NCBI GenBank assembly: GCA_017429695.1
Contig: JAFROK010000049.1
Span: 80,587-144,586 of the forward strand
DNA length: 64,000 nucleotides
Source of the DNA: Clostridia bacterium
GTDB lineage: Bacteria; Bacillota; Clostridia; Christensenellales; Aristaeellaceae
Reading direction: 5' to 3'
A model generated the notes under the pieces. The model was given only the letters and a program-made list of their open reading frames with translations. It was not told where the DNA came from and made no database searches. Shown piece by piece: positions 1 to 8,816 of this stretch (position 1 is the stretch's first letter; the number at the start of each line of letters is the position of its first letter). The position numbers were made by a program, and so were the translations under genes.

Positions 1-6
1 TCCGGG

Positions 7-40
7 AAAAATCGGGATGCCGGTACGCTTCGGCATCCCG
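7..40 (-). terminator. Rho-independent terminator after the AraC gene
   Basis: A perfect 10-bp stem (13-22 with 31-40, arm CGGGATGCCG) has an 8-base loop and is followed on the minus strand by ATTTTT. It sits 29 bases past the stop of the AraC-type gene, so it most likely ends that transcript. Confidence 0.75.
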
Positions 41-68
41 CCCCTTTGGAGGTAAGGATCCTGGTATA

Positions 69-461
69 TCATTCGGGCTGCCCGACCCGATTGATACTAT
101 GCTCATCATCCCGTGTACGGAGCCTGTACTCAGTCGGCGAGCATCCTTCCGTACGCCGGAACACATGCGTAAAGTGTGCAGGGGATACAAACCCCGTTTC
201 CTCCCCGATGTCCGAAATGCTTTTCCGCGAATGTTCCAGCAGTTCCCTGGCCCTTTCGCAGCGGAGATGATTGTGATAGGCCAGCGGGGTGTAGCCTGTA
301 TGTTTTCTGAAAATCCGCACAAGATAACTTTCATTGAGAAACAGCGACCCTGCCATTGTCTGCAGGGAGAATTTTTCCCGGTAATGGGCCTCAATAAAGT
401 CTGCCACCGCATAAGCCGTACGTTCCCCGACGCTCAGCCGATCCGTTGTTTTCTGCTGCAT
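69..461 (-). CDS. AraC-family regulator consisting of the DNA-binding domain only
   Basis: This 130-residue protein is essentially just the double helix-turn-helix domain of the AraC/XylS family. The first helix-turn-helix spans about residues 30-60 (FSLQTMAGSLFLNESYLVRIF) in outline, and the second ends in the family signature region FVSPAHFTHVFRR. There is no cupin or other sensing domain, so it resembles the MarA/SoxS type, controlled by its own amount rather than by a ligand. The ATG at 461 was chosen because AGGGGG lies 8 bases upstream; an upstream in-frame ATG at 524 has no such site. It lies downstream of, and on the same strand as, an FtsX-type ABC exporter 75 bases away, which it might control; that link is inference from position. 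Confidence 0.85.
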   Translation of the reverse strand: MQQKTTDRLSVGERTAYAVADFIEAHYREKFSLQTMAGSLFLNESYLVRIFRKHTGYTPLAYHNHLRCERARELLEHSRKSISDIGEETGFVSPAHFTHVFRRTEGCSPTEYRLRTRDDEHSINRVGQPE

Positions 462-536
462 GCTTATTCCCCCTGCCTGGTCTGCTACTGTTCCCCTCTG
501 CCTGTATCGGAATGACCACGCCATGTCTTTATGATA

Positions 537-2831
537 TTACTCGGCTGTCTTCAGTGCCGCGACCATATCAATGTGCCGGTTCTTGCGGGCCACCATCAGG
601 CCAACGATCAGGGATACGCCGAAGGTCAGCAGGATGCTCACCAGCCAAGTGGGCAGGCCCAGTACCAGCTTCAGTTCATATTCGGACGCCAGCGCCGTCA
701 GCAGGTACTGCAGGACGCCGATGCCGGCCGGAACGCCGATCATGATACCGATGACCGTCAGCCACAGGTTCTGGCTGATCAGCAGCCGGCCGATCTTGGA
801 GTCCTTGAAGCCGACCACCTTCAGCGTTGCCATTTCCCGATAACGTTCCGTGTAGCTCATCACGCCCAGGTTGTACAGCACCACGATGCCCAGGATCACC
901 GCCGCGATCACCAGCAGCCAGATCATCTTGTTCATCAGGTCCATAAAGACGTCAAATGAATCCATGATGGACTGTTTGCTCTGCTTGTTCAGGATATGCG
1001 CGTCGTCCGGAATATTGGCGGCATCTGTAAACACGGAAGAAACCTTATAGGGAATCCCGGTCCGGTCCGCGCAGGCGGCTGTCATGAAGATCCCCTCCGT
1101 CATGGAATCCAGCACACCGGCCACGGGAATCGTATAATGCTCGTTGCTGTCATAGGGGGAGAAGGACAGCATATCCCCTTTCTTCAGGTTGTAATCCCGC
1201 GCAATCCTGGAACAGATATAAACGCCGTCGTCTGTCAGCGAAACGATCTTCATATCCGCATCCGCAAAACGGACCTTTTCCCGGGTAACGGAATAAATCT
1301 CCAGCGAGTATCCCTTGTCCCCGATCTGGATCGCCCGGGAAGCTGCCCAGTCCCCGTCCAGGGATTCCGCCAGGGCTTTCCCCTGCTCCAGGGTCATGTT
1401 CTCCTCATCGAGATTGACCCGGGTCGTATAATTGATCGCTTTCTCATAGAAAACGTCCAGGAACGCGTCCATCGTATCTTTCATACCAAGACCGCCCACC
1501 AGCAGGACCATGCAGCCGATAATACCGAAGAGCGTCATCAGGCTCCTGGCCTTATGGCGGACGCAGTCCCTCAGGTTCCATTTGGTACCGAAACCCAGCC
1601 GCTTGAAACGCTTCGTTTCTTCAAACCGCAGGTGTTTCATCCGCTTCGGGGAATAGGGACGCAGCGCGTCCGCCGCCGTACCCTGCAGCATCTTCCGTAC
1701 GGACAGAAAGCCGATAAACGTCAGGAAAGCGATAATTCCCAGGATCACAAACCAGGTGAAAAGCGGCGCGTGCAGCGTCCAGGAGGGAATATCGATATAA
1801 GTTGCCATGGCCCCGTCCGGATTCATGATGAACCATCCCAGGCCGTATCCGATTCCGATGCCCAGAATTGTACCCAGCAGGCCGATGATCAGCGCGTATG
1901 CAGCATAGTGAATCAGGATTCGGCGATCCTTGAAGCCAAGTGCTTTAAAGGTGCCGATCTGCGTTTTTTCACTGGCGCAGATCCGGTGCATGGTGGTCAC
2001 CATGGTCAGGATTGCGATCGCCAGGAAAAGCACCGGCAGTATTGACGCCATCGTCTTTCCCTCGTTGACCTCCCCCTGCGCCTCCGCCCAGGAAACCGTT
2101 TCATCCTTGGACATGATCAACCGGGTGGTTCCCAGCACCTGATCCGCCGCCTCGACAAACGCGGCTTTATCCAGCGCGGACTTCACGTTGATCTGGTGAT
2201 ACAAGGATCCGGTAAAGGCCTTGTAGATAGCAGGGATCGCATTATCCAGCATGGCCGGAGAGATATACACAAATCCATAGGTCGTATAGTCCGGCATCAT
2301 CTGCGTGGTATCCGGCAGGCAGATCATGTATTCACTGGCTTTCACCAGGCCTTTGATCTTCCCGGAAACAGTAATATTCTGGTAAACCAGTGTCAGCGGG
2401 TCCCCGACAGACAGGCCGTTTGCCTTCGCATAGGAATCTGAAAGCCAGAAGCCATCCGGATCCTTTTCATTGTACGGTTCTCCTTCCATCAGCAGGACAC
2501 CGGAGACGTTCATGTTCTCACTCACCGTCAGCGCCAGGGTGTCCATATCGTCCTTCACTGAAACGTTCAGGGACAGGAAACGGGTCGCGTCCTCCACGCC
2601 GCTGATTGACTTTACCTTGTCCAGGTCCTCCGGGGTAAACCCCTTGTCGTTATAGATCCGGAAATCCGCGAAACCGGTTGCGTCATAAACTTCCTTTGTA
2701 TTCACTTCCAGCGAATACCATTCCACATTGAAACCCAGGAAGACGCCGATACCCAGCGCCACCATGATGACCATGGAAATAAACTGGGCCTTGTACTGCC
2801 ACAGCGTCCTGAACAGTTTTTTGATCAGCAT
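537..2831 (-). CDS. FtsX-like ABC transporter permease with two FtsX domains
   Basis: A 764-residue membrane protein of the MacB/FtsX permease superfamily. It has an N-terminal membrane anchor (about residues 15-35), a large extracytoplasmic region, three membrane spans around residues 260-380, a fourth anchor near 430, a second extracytoplasmic region, and three C-terminal spans. Each membrane block carries the family's [12 protein letters not shown]-like or [12 protein letters not shown]-like coupling segment. Such proteins work by mechanotransmission rather than classical substrate transport and are used for antimicrobial peptide resistance, lipid or peptide export, or signalling. Its start codon overlaps the stop of the ATPase gene by one base, so the two are co-translated partners. 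The substrate cannot be read from the sequence. Confidence 0.9.
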   Translation of the reverse strand: MLIKKLFRTLWQYKAQFISMVIMVALGIGVFLGFNVEWYSLEVNTKEVYDATGFADFRIYNDKGFTPEDLDKVKSISGVEDATRFLSLNVSVKDDMDTLALTVSENMNVSGVLLMEGEPYNEKDPDGFWLSDSYAKANGLSVGDPLTLVYQNITVSGKIKGLVKASEYMICLPDTTQMMPDYTTYGFVYISPAMLDNAIPAIYKAFTGSLYHQINVKSALDKAAFVEAADQVLGTTRLIMSKDETVSWAEAQGEVNEGKTMASILPVLFLAIAILTMVTTMHRICASEKTQIGTFKALGFKDRRILIHYAAYALIIGLLGTILGIGIGYGLGWFIMNPDGAMATYIDIPSWTLHAPLFTWFVILGIIAFLTFIGFLSVRKMLQGTAADALRPYSPKRMKHLRFEETKRFKRLGFGTKWNLRDCVRHKARSLMTLFGIIGCMVLLVGGLGMKDTMDAFLDVFYEKAINYTTRVNLDEENMTLEQGKALAESLDGDWAASRAIQIGDKGYSLEIYSVTREKVRFADADMKIVSLTDDGVYICSRIARDYNLKKGDMLSFSPYDSNEHYTIPVAGVLDSMTEGIFMTAACADRTGIPYKVSSVFTDAANIPDDAHILNKQSKQSIMDSFDVFMDLMNKMIWLLVIAAVILGIVVLYNLGVMSYTERYREMATLKVVGFKDSKIGRLLISQNLWLTVIGIMIGVPAGIGVLQYLLTALASEYELKLVLGLPTWLVSILLTFGVSLIVGLMVARKNRHIDMVAALKTAE

Positions 2832-3532
2832 TACCAGTCCACCTCTTCCACGGACAGCGGGTTATCCTGCTCCTCGCAGGACTTGATTTTCCCGTTCTTC
2901 ACCCGGATCACCACGTCCGCCATCTTCGCGATATTCTGGTTGTGGGTCACAATAATGATGGTTTTTCCCATATCCCGCGCCATGGAAAGCAGGAGCTTCA
3001 GCACCATGACGCCGGTTTCCGAATCCAGCGCGCCAGTCGGTTCGTCGCACAGGAGAATATGCGGATTCTTGGCCAGGGCCCGGGCAATGGAAACCCGCTG
3101 CTGTTCACCGCCGGAAAGCTCGGAGGGAAACTGATGAATATGGTCTTCAAGGCCGACAGCCCGCAGCATGTCATGGCTGGAAAGCGGATCCGGCGCGATC
3201 TCCTTGACCAGCGCCACGTTTTCAATTACGGTCAGCGTCGGGATCAGGTTGTAACTCTGGAATACAAAGCCGACGGAAGCCGCGCGGTACTCTGCCAGTT
3301 CATTGGGCGTAAGGGTAGAGATATCTTTTCCGTTCACAACAATGGTACCTTCCGTCGGGCTGTCCAGCCCGCCCAGCATATTCAGCAAGGTACTCTTTCC
3401 GGCGCCGCTGGGTCCCAGAATGACAATGAATTTCCCTTCCTCCAGGCTCAGGTTCACATGATCCAGCGCACGCTGTTCATGATCTCCGTTCCGGTAGACT
3501 CTCGATACGTCCCTGAATTCAACAATGGCCAT
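2831..3532 (-). CDS. ABC transporter ATP-binding protein (MacB/LolD type)
   Basis: A 233-residue ATPase of the MacB/LolD/YknY branch. Visible motifs in order are Walker A GPSGAGKS (about residue 40), the Q-loop in [14 protein letters not shown], the signature LSGGEQQR, Walker [13 protein letters not shown] with the branch-typical TGALD, and the H-loop in IIIVTHNQ. It should power the two-domain FtsX permease encoded immediately downstream, with a one-base overlap. A GGAG ribosome binding site lies upstream of the ATG. Length and motif set are normal for the family, so the function class is secure while the cargo is unknown. Confidence 0.93.
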   Translation of the reverse strand: MAIVEFRDVSRVYRNGDHEQRALDHVNLSLEEGKFIVILGPSGAGKSTLLNMLGGLDSPTEGTIVVNGKDISTLTPNELAEYRAASVGFVFQSYNLIPTLTVIENVALVKEIAPDPLSSHDMLRAVGLEDHIHQFPSELSGGEQQRVSIARALAKNPHILLCDEPTGALDSETGVMVLKLLLSMARDMGKTIIIVTHNQNIAKMADVVIRVKNGKIKSCEEQDNPLSVEEVDW

Positions 3533-3577
3533 AGTGATCTTTCTCCTCTGTTATATCTGGTTTGATTTGGAAACAGT

Positions 3578-3844
3578 TCATTCTTTTCTTCTCATAAAAA
3601 CAGAAAGCAATGATCGTTTCTGTTGCACTTCTTCGTCTGCCGAAAGCATGGTATAACCTGTCGCATTTACAACCCGCCTGATCGCTTCAATGTCAAGCGG
3701 CTTTTCAGACAGAATCACCGTTTCCCCTTTGGAACGGGAAGATGTTACTTTCTTCACCGGAAAAGCCGCCCGGATTACGTCATTCATATGTGTTTCACAC
3801 ATGCCGCATGTCATCCCGGCAACTTGTAGCGTAATTTTAATCAT
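3578..3844 (-). CDS. Small heavy-metal-associated (HMA) domain protein
   Basis: An 88-residue protein with a ferredoxin-like HMA fold. The metal-binding loop GMTCGMCETH places the CxxC cysteines at residues 13 and 16, and the fold closes with the typical segment AIRRVVNATGY. The family carries Cu+ or related soft metals to P-type ATPases or repressors. The last roughly 20 residues (EEVQQKRSLLSVFMRRKE) are a basic tail not needed for the fold. No copper ATPase is near. It lies between the iron-uptake operon, separated by a terminator, and the ABC pair, 45 bases downstream. A role in copper or iron handling is inference. Confidence 0.8.
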   Translation of the reverse strand: MIKITLQVAGMTCGMCETHMNDVIRAAFPVKKVTSSRSKGETVILSEKPLDIEAIRRVVNATGYTMLSADEEVQQKRSLLSVFMRRKE

Positions 3845-3860
3845 ACTGCCATTCCTCTCT

Positions 3861-3896
3861 GAAAGACGGAAGCACGGAAAATCTCCCGTGCTTCCG
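3861..3896 (-). terminator. Probable terminator of the feo operon
   Basis: A perfect 11-bp stem (3867-3877 with 3886-3896, arm CGGAAGCACGG) lies 4 bases after the Cys-rich gene stop and is followed on the minus strand by the short tract TCTTTC. The poor T-run suggests incomplete termination, so some readthrough into the HMA gene is possible. Confidence 0.6.
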
Positions 3897-3900
3897 AAGG

Positions 3901-4074
3901 TTATGATGATTTATGGCATGATCCAGCCATCGGACAACTGCCGCAGTTGCAACCACAGACAGATTTGCCCTGTTTCCTGTCTTTACGAAGCCGGATGATA
4001 ATCGCAGCCACCAGTCCGATCAGAATCAGGCTGATCAGAACAGTCCCCGCATTGTTACCGATCCATTGAAACAT
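3901..4074 (-). CDS. FeoB-associated Cys-rich membrane protein
   Basis: This 57-residue gene starts with MFQWIGNNAG, has one membrane span (about residues 11-28, TVLISLILIGLVAAIIIRL region) and ends in a cysteine cluster CGCNCGSCPMAGSC. That layout, a short N-terminal helix plus a Cys-rich cytoplasmic tail immediately after feoB, matches the FeoB-associated Cys-rich membrane protein family found in Firmicutes. It probably assists ferrous iron import at the membrane, for example by binding Fe2+ as it leaves FeoB, though the family's mechanism is not established. It begins 4 bases after the feoB stop and so is co-transcribed and probably translationally coupled. Confidence 0.85.
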   Translation of the reverse strand: MFQWIGNNAGTVLISLILIGLVAAIIIRLRKDRKQGKSVCGCNCGSCPMAGSCHKSS

Positions 4075-4078
4075 ATTC

Positions 4079-6541
4079 TCACACTTTCTGTGTCAATTTC
4101 GTCGCTTCCTGATACTTTTTGAAAAAAACCATATAGATCATCGCGCCAAGCACTGCAACTGCCGCAATCAGGCCAATGACGCTGACGTTCCCGCTAAACA
4201 CACCGCCGATCTGGTAGATCATCAATGCAACCGCATAGGCAAACCCGCATTGCCAAGCAATGGCAAACCATGTCCAGCCGGCATTGTTCATCTCCCGCCG
4301 GATGGCGCCGATCGCCGCAAAGCAAGGAGCACACAGGAGATTGAATACCAGGAACGCATAGGCAGCAATGCCGGTAAAGGAGGATGCCAGGTTGGCATAG
4401 GTTTCGGTACCGCCATACAGGATACCCATCGTGCCGACAATGTTTTCCTTGGCAATCAGGCCGGTGAAGGAAGCCACCGTCGCCTGCCATGTCCCAAAGC
4501 CCAGCGGCTTGAATATCCAGGCAATTGCGCCGCCGACCGCAGCCAGGATAGACATTTCCAGTTCTTCCTCTTCCAGCATCCTGAAGGTACCGTCCGCCAC
4601 ACCGAAGCGGCTCAGGAACCAGACCAGGATTGTAGACAGAAGGATGATTGTTCCGGCCTTTTTGATAAAGCTCCATCCTCGTTCCCACATAGACCGCAGA
4701 ACATTGCCGACAGTCGGCCAGTGATAGGCCGGCAGCTCCATCACAAACGGTGCAGGATCACCGGCAAAACGTTTCGTCTTCTTCAGGATGATGCCGCTGG
4801 TAATGATTGCCGCCATACCAATGAAGTATGCGCTTGTCGCTACCCACGCGGATTTATGGAAGATCGCACCGGCAATCATCGCAATGAACGGCACTTTCGC
4901 ACTGCAGGGGATGAATGTTGTCGTCATGATTGTCATTCGCCGGTCACGTTCATTTTCAATTGTCCGGGATGCCATGATACCGGGTACTCCGCAGCCTACA
5001 CCAATCAGCATGGGAATAAAAGACTTGCCGCTCAGACCGAACTTGCGGAAGATCCTGTCCAGAACAAAAGCGATCCGGGCCATATATCCACAGGCTTCCA
5101 GGAAAGCCAGCAGGAGAAACAGAACCAGCATCTGCGGAACAAATCCCAGCACTGCGCCGACTCCGGCAATAATTCCGTCCAGGATCAGGCCTTTCAGCCA
5201 TGGCGCGGCATTTGCATTGTCAAGACCCTGTTCCACCAATGCCGGAATACCCGGTACCCATGTGCCATAATTTGCCGGGTCCGGCGCACCGATATCGGAT
5301 TTATATCCTTCTTCTGTGCTCAGGTATTCATTAACTGCAGCTTTAAGATCTTCTTTCCCTGTATCAGGGTGTTCCTCTGTTTCCAGGGTTTCATCATCCT
5401 GTGTGATATATGTGATGCAGGCATCTTCCGGTGTGGCATCAATCAGCGCCTGCAGGGATTCTTCCGGATTTTCCTCATCAATTTCGATCTCATATTCTCC
5501 GGCGAATGCTTCAATAATTGCATCGGTATCACCGTAACGTTCCTCCGCTTCCTCAAATGCCGCTGCACCGTTTCCGAACAGATGATAACCGTCACCGAAG
5601 AGTCCGTCATTGGCCCAGTCCGTAGCAGGCGCACCGACGGCAACCATGGCAATCCAGTACACTGCAAACATAACTGCCGCAAAGATCGGCAGCCCCAGCC
5701 AGCGGTTGGTAACAACCCTGTCGATCCTGTCAGACGTGCTCAGACTGCCGGCATTATGCTTCCGGTAACAGGACTTGATCACCTCCGCTATATACACATA
5801 CCGCTCATTTGTGATAATGCTTTCTGCATCATCGTCCAGCTCCTTTTCAGCTGCTGCGATATCAGACTCAATATGCTTCATGGTTTCCGGATCGATCTTC
5901 AGCCGCTCCAGCACTTTGTCATCCCGCTCAAACACCTTAATCGCATACCAGCGCTGCTGCTCTTCAGGCAGGCTGTGCACTGCCGCCTCTTCAATATGCG
6001 CCAGCGCATGCTCCACAGGGCCGGAGAACGTATGCTGCGGAACGGTGCTCCCGCTCTTTGCCGCCTGAATGGCAGCTTCCGCCGCTTCCATTACACCGGT
6101 ACCTTTGAGCGCAGAGATCTCAACAACCTTGCATCCGAGCCGTTCAGACAGGTCCGATGTATTCAGCTTGTCACCGTTCTTCTTTACCACATCCATCATG
6201 TTGATGGCAATCACCACCGGAATACCCAGCTCCACCAGTTGAGTAGTCAGGTAAAGATTTCGCTCCAGGTTGGTGCCGTCAATAATGTTCAGGATTGCAT
6301 CCGGACGCTCGTTGATCAGGTAATTCCTGGCAACCACTTCCTCCAGCGTATAGGGAGACAGACTGTAAATACCAGGCAGGTCTGTAATCGTTACACCGTC
6401 ATGCTTTCTGAGCTTTCCTTCCTTCTTTTCCACCGTGACGCCGGGCCAGTTGCCAACAAACTGATTGGAACCGGTCAGTGAATTAAACAGGGTAGTTTTA
6501 CCGCTGTTCGGGTTGCCTGCCAGTGCAATACAAATGTCCAT
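4079..6541 (-). CDS. feoB: Ferrous iron transporter B
   Basis: An 820-residue FeoB. The N-terminal G domain shows G1 GNPNSGKT (residues 9-16), G3 DLPG (54-57) and G4 NMMD (114-117; the usual form is NxxD), followed by the helical GDP-dissociation-inhibitor region to about residue 270. The membrane part has two Gate segments, including the conserved GCGVPGIMASR and PCSAKVPF motifs that carry the cysteines implicated in transport. Between the first and second membrane spans (about residues 323-428) lies a very acidic insert rich in E and D, predicted outside the cell. It is encoded after two feoA genes and before a Cys-rich helper gene. The start has a GGAGG site. Confidence 0.96.
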   Translation of the reverse strand: MDICIALAGNPNSGKTTLFNSLTGSNQFVGNWPGVTVEKKEGKLRKHDGVTITDLPGIYSLSPYTLEEVVARNYLINERPDAILNIIDGTNLERNLYLTTQLVELGIPVVIAINMMDVVKKNGDKLNTSDLSERLGCKVVEISALKGTGVMEAAEAAIQAAKSGSTVPQHTFSGPVEHALAHIEEAAVHSLPEEQQRWYAIKVFERDDKVLERLKIDPETMKHIESDIAAAEKELDDDAESIITNERYVYIAEVIKSCYRKHNAGSLSTSDRIDRVVTNRWLGLPIFAAVMFAVYWIAMVAVGAPATDWANDGLFGDGYHLFGNGAAAFEEAEERYGDTDAIIEAFAGEYEIEIDEENPEESLQALIDATPEDACITYITQDDETLETEEHPDTGKEDLKAAVNEYLSTEEGYKSDIGAPDPANYGTWVPGIPALVEQGLDNANAAPWLKGLILDGIIAGVGAVLGFVPQMLVLFLLLAFLEACGYMARIAFVLDRIFRKFGLSGKSFIPMLIGVGCGVPGIMASRTIENERDRRMTIMTTTFIPCSAKVPFIAMIAGAIFHKSAWVATSAYFIGMAAIITSGIILKKTKRFAGDPAPFVMELPAYHWPTVGNVLRSMWERGWSFIKKAGTIILLSTILVWFLSRFGVADGTFRMLEEEELEMSILAAVGGAIAWIFKPLGFGTWQATVASFTGLIAKENIVGTMGILYGGTETYANLASSFTGIAAYAFLVFNLLCAPCFAAIGAIRREMNNAGWTWFAIAWQCGFAYAVALMIYQIGGVFSGNVSVIGLIAAVAVLGAMIYMVFFKKYQEATKLTQKV

Positions 6542-6599
6542 GAATCCTTACCTCCAGCTGGTTCAAAATATTAGATTCCGCTAACTTATGTGCAAAAAA

Positions 6600-6821
6600 T
6601 TATTCAACCTCGATGCTCTCTGCATCTGCCTTGCGCAGGGATAATTCATAGCCGCGCACAGTAATTTCGATAGGGTCACCCAGTGGCGCAACTTTTCGCA
6701 CATGGATTTCGACACCTCTGGTAATGCCCATGTCCATGATCCTGCGCTTGACTGCTCCCTCCCCATGAATCCTGACCACCTTGGCTGTTCCGCCCACCGG
6801 TACTTCCCTGAGATTATTCAT
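6600..6821 (-). CDS. feoA: FeoA-domain protein, second of two
   Basis: A 73-residue SH3-like FeoA protein with the family pattern VPVGGTAKVVRI, RRIMDMGITRGVEI and a C-terminal GYELSLRKADAESI. FeoA proteins bind the cytoplasmic part of FeoB and are needed for Fe2+ import, although their exact action is debated. It lies 58 bases upstream of feoB and 17 bases after the other feoA. Having two separate, clearly diverged FeoA proteins ahead of one FeoB is common in Clostridia. An AGG-rich ribosome binding site precedes the ATG. Confidence 0.93.
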   Translation of the reverse strand: MNNLREVPVGGTAKVVRIHGEGAVKRRIMDMGITRGVEIHVRKVAPLGDPIEITVRGYELSLRKADAESIEVE

Positions 6822-6838
6822 GACGACATCCTCCCTTG

Positions 6839-7051
6839 TCAGATCATAATTTTTCGGGCCATCTCATCATTGATAGCCACCCGGGCCTCCTTGACCTTGA
6901 CGATGACGTTTCCGTTCAGCGCTGTAATCACCATAACGTTTCCGCCAACCACAAACCCGAGATTCTCCAGATGCTTTTTGACCTCCGGACTTCCGCCGAT
7001 TTTCCGAATCACGGATTCTTCCCCCGGGTTTGCATAACTTAATGGTATCAT
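6839..7051 (-). CDS. feoA: FeoA-domain protein, first of two
   Basis: A 70-residue FeoA-family protein starting MIPLSYANPG, with IRKIGGSPEVKKHLENLGF in the position of the RR-LMDMG motif of classical FeoA and a C-terminal VAINDEMARKIMI. The ATG at 7051 is preferred because GGGAGG lies 7 bases upstream; the ATG at 7069 would put that ribosome binding site inside the gene. This is the first gene of the iron operon, directly behind the operator-bearing promoter. It differs from its neighbour by KHLENLG in place of RRIMDMG, suggesting the two FeoA copies are not interchangeable. Confidence 0.88.
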   Translation of the reverse strand: MIPLSYANPGEESVIRKIGGSPEVKKHLENLGFVVGGNVMVITALNGNVIVKVKEARVAINDEMARKIMI

Positions 7052-7092
7052 TCTTGCGCCTCCCAACAACTGCAGTAATACGCACAGCGAAT

Positions 7093-7110
7093 GGTTAGTA
7101 TTTGCTAACC
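7093..7110. promoter_or_regulatory. Palindromic operator candidate covering the feo transcription start
   Basis: A perfect inverted repeat GGTTAG-N6-CTAACC begins about 7 bases after the -10 box of the feo promoter, so it should cover the start of transcription. The half-site GTTAG is also found in a second palindrome exactly 30 bp upstream, centre to centre. A DtxR/IdeR-type iron repressor is a reasonable candidate because its sites contain GGTTAG/CTAACC-like arms, but the protein is not in this window. Confidence 0.65.
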
Positions 7111-7117
7111 GTCACAC

Positions 7118-7146
7118 AGTATAGTTATATATATCTAACTTGTCAA
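7118..7146 (-). promoter_or_regulatory. Sigma-A promoter of the feo operon
   Basis: On the minus strand TTGACA (7146-7141), a perfect -35 box, is followed by a 17-base spacer and TATACT (7123-7118). The first feoA starts 67 bases downstream of the -10 box. The spacer is itself an operator-like palindrome, so repression would block RNA polymerase directly. Confidence 0.8.
7123..7140. promoter_or_regulatory. Second operator candidate, inside the feo promoter spacer
   Basis: AGTTAT-N6-CTAACT is an 18-bp palindrome with one mismatched pair. It occupies the whole 17-base spacer between the -35 and -10 boxes. It shares the GTTAG/CTAAC half-site and the 6-base gap with the perfect palindrome at 7093-7110. 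Confidence 0.6.
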
Positions 7147-7189
7147 GCATTTTTTTCAGGACAAGATGTATGTACAAATGGAAGATCTG

Positions 7190-7198
7190 TGTTATACT
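7190..7198 (+). promoter_or_regulatory. Extended -10 promoter of the carboxylesterase gene
   Basis: TGT directly followed by TATACT (7193-7198) forms an extended -10 element; no good -35 box is present. The same CTGTGTTAT context, with the same 10-base spacing to a GGCAACT repeat start, is found before the acetyltransferase gene near 26545. Confidence 0.5.
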
Positions 7199-7237
7199 GA
7201 GAACCGGCAACTGACAACCGATAACAAACAACTGATT
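7196..7237 (+). repeat. Heptamer tandem array in the esterase leader
   Basis: Six 7-base units in strict phase: ACTGAGA, ACCGGCA, ACTGACA, ACCGATA, ACAAACA, ACTGATT. The array runs from the promoter almost to the GGGAGG ribosome binding site at 7241. It belongs to the same CTRAY heptamer family seen at several other gene borders in the window. Confidence 0.7.
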
Positions 7238-7255
7238 TCAGGGAGGAAAAACAAT

Positions 7256-8782
7256 ATGCTGCGCCAGGTCAAAACGGAAAACGGATGGATTCACGGAATT
7301 GAAGCCGCAGATCCGCGCATTACCGCTTTTAAAGGAATCCCCTTTGCCGCTCCGCCGGTGGATAAAAACCGCTGGCGCGCGCCGCAGCCCTGTGAAAACT
7401 GGGAGGGTGTCCGGGAAACGGTCCGCTTCGGACCAATCTCAATGCAGTGGGTTCCCGGGCTGGGCGATGATATCTACTGCCGGGAATGGCATGTTGATCC
7501 CGAAATTCCTATGAGCGAGGACTGCCTGTATCTGAACGTCTGGACCGGCGCCAAATCCGCGGATGAAAAGCGCCCAGTACTGGTCTGGTTCTTCGGCGGC
7601 GGACTACAGTGCGGCTATACGGCCGAGATGGAATTTGACGGGGAGCGCATCGCCCGCCGGGGAATTGTCGTGGTGACCGTCAATTACCGGGTCGGCGCGC
7701 TGGGTTTCCTGACACATCCGCAGATTACCGCCGAACAGCCGGAAGCACCGGCCAATTTCGGCAACCTGGACCAGCAGGCCGGCCTGCGCTGGGTGCAGCG
7801 CAACATCGCCGCCTTTGGCGGAGATCCGGCCAATGTCACCATTGCCGGGCAGTCTGCCGGCGGCGGCAGCGTGATGACCCAGCTGGCCTGCAAAGACAAC
7901 GCCGGGCTCTTCAGCAAAACGGTCGTGATGAGCGCCATGATTTTCGATCCCTATATGCGCCGTGAAATCGGCCGCCCCGAACTGCTGAAGGATGCGGAAA
8001 AGAAGGGCGAGGATTTCTTCGCGTTCCTGGGCGTAAAAACGCTGGAGGAAGCCCGGGCGATTGACGCCGTGACCCTCCAGCGCAGCTATGAACAATATAT
8101 GCAGTCCCACATTCCTTTCTTTACCGTTCAGGATGACCTGATCTGTACCGGGGATCCGATCGCACTGTATGTGAAAGGCGACTGCGTGGATGTGACCATG
8201 ATGGCCGGCAACACCGGTTCGGAATTTCCGAACAGCATTGACGCGGATTCCGAAGAGAAGCTGGCAGCCGATGCCCGGCGCCTCTTCGGTGACAAGGCCG
8301 ATGTGTTCCTTGCGATTCCGGAAGCAAAGCAAAAGACGGAAGGCCTGGGCTACGCGGTTGCCAGCGGCATCGAATGTTCTGTGAAGGGTGTCCTCACGCT
8401 GGCCGCTGAAACCGGCCGCAAAGGATACTGCTACTGCTTCGATCCGGATATTCCGGGCTGGGATCACCCCGGCACCTTCCATTCCTCTGACCTGTGGTTC
8501 TTCTTTGAGTCACTGGCCAAGTGCTGGCGTCCCTTTACCGGCCGGCATTATGACCTGGCCCGCCAGATGTGCGATTACTTCTGCAACTTTATCCGCACCG
8601 GCGATCCCAACGGGAAAGACCTGAACGGCGAACCCCTGCCGCTGTGGAACACCTGGTCCGCGGACGCTCCATGCACCATGCGCTTCCTGGGCGACGGCGC
8701 AAAAGCCTCCGCCGATCCGCTGCCGCCGCTCAAGCAGTTCCTGTCCGACCGGATCGTCGACCGCATCCGGACGCTCGGATAA
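7256..8782 (+). CDS. Type B carboxylesterase
   Basis: A 508-residue cytoplasmic alpha/beta hydrolase of the carboxylesterase type B (para-nitrobenzyl esterase) family. The oxyanion-hole loop WFFGGGLQ precedes the nucleophile elbow GQSAGGGS, where Gln replaces the more usual Glu before the catalytic serine; NLDQQAGLRWVQRNIAAFGGDP is a family hallmark. The acidic residue is probably the Glu of NTGSEFP, and the histidine that of GTFHSSDLWFFF. No signal peptide is visible, so an intracellular ester substrate is likely. The ATG at 7256 follows GGGAGG by 9 bases; earlier in-frame starts lack a site. It stands alone, transcribed toward serA. Confidence 0.9.
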   Translation: MLRQVKTENGWIHGIEAADPRITAFKGIPFAAPPVDKNRWRAPQPCENWEGVRETVRFGPISMQWVPGLGDDIYCREWHVDPEIPMSEDCLYLNVWTGAKSADEKRPVLVWFFGGGLQCGYTAEMEFDGERIARRGIVVVTVNYRVGALGFLTHPQITAEQPEAPANFGNLDQQAGLRWVQRNIAAFGGDPANVTIAGQSAGGGSVMTQLACKDNAGLFSKTVVMSAMIFDPYMRREIGRPELLKDAEKKGEDFFAFLGVKTLEEARAIDAVTLQRSYEQYMQSHIPFFTVQDDLICTGDPIALYVKGDCVDVTMMAGNTGSEFPNSIDADSEEKLAADARRLFGDKADVFLAIPEAKQKTEGLGYAVASGIECSVKGVLTLAAETGRKGYCYCFDPDIPGWDHPGTFHSSDLWFFFESLAKCWRPFTGRHYDLARQMCDYFCNFIRTGDPNGKDLNGEPLPLWNTWSADAPCTMRFLGDGAKASADPLPPLKQFLSDRIVDRIRTLG

Positions 8783-8816
8783 TCCGTGCGGCCGGATGTA
8801 GTCCGGATTATTTGTT
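8778..8816 (+). terminator. Terminator between esterase and serA
   Basis: An 8-bp stem (8778-8785 ATAATCCG with 8803-8810) encloses a second possible hairpin (8791-8795 with 8801-8805) and is followed by TTTGTTTT. It overlaps the esterase stop codon and the last codon of the convergent serA gene, so it may serve both strands. Confidence 0.55.

Noticed and set aside
4250-6481. A 743-codon plus-strand frame opposite feoB
   Set aside because: Composition is rich in R, H and C as expected of an antisense frame; no start signals.
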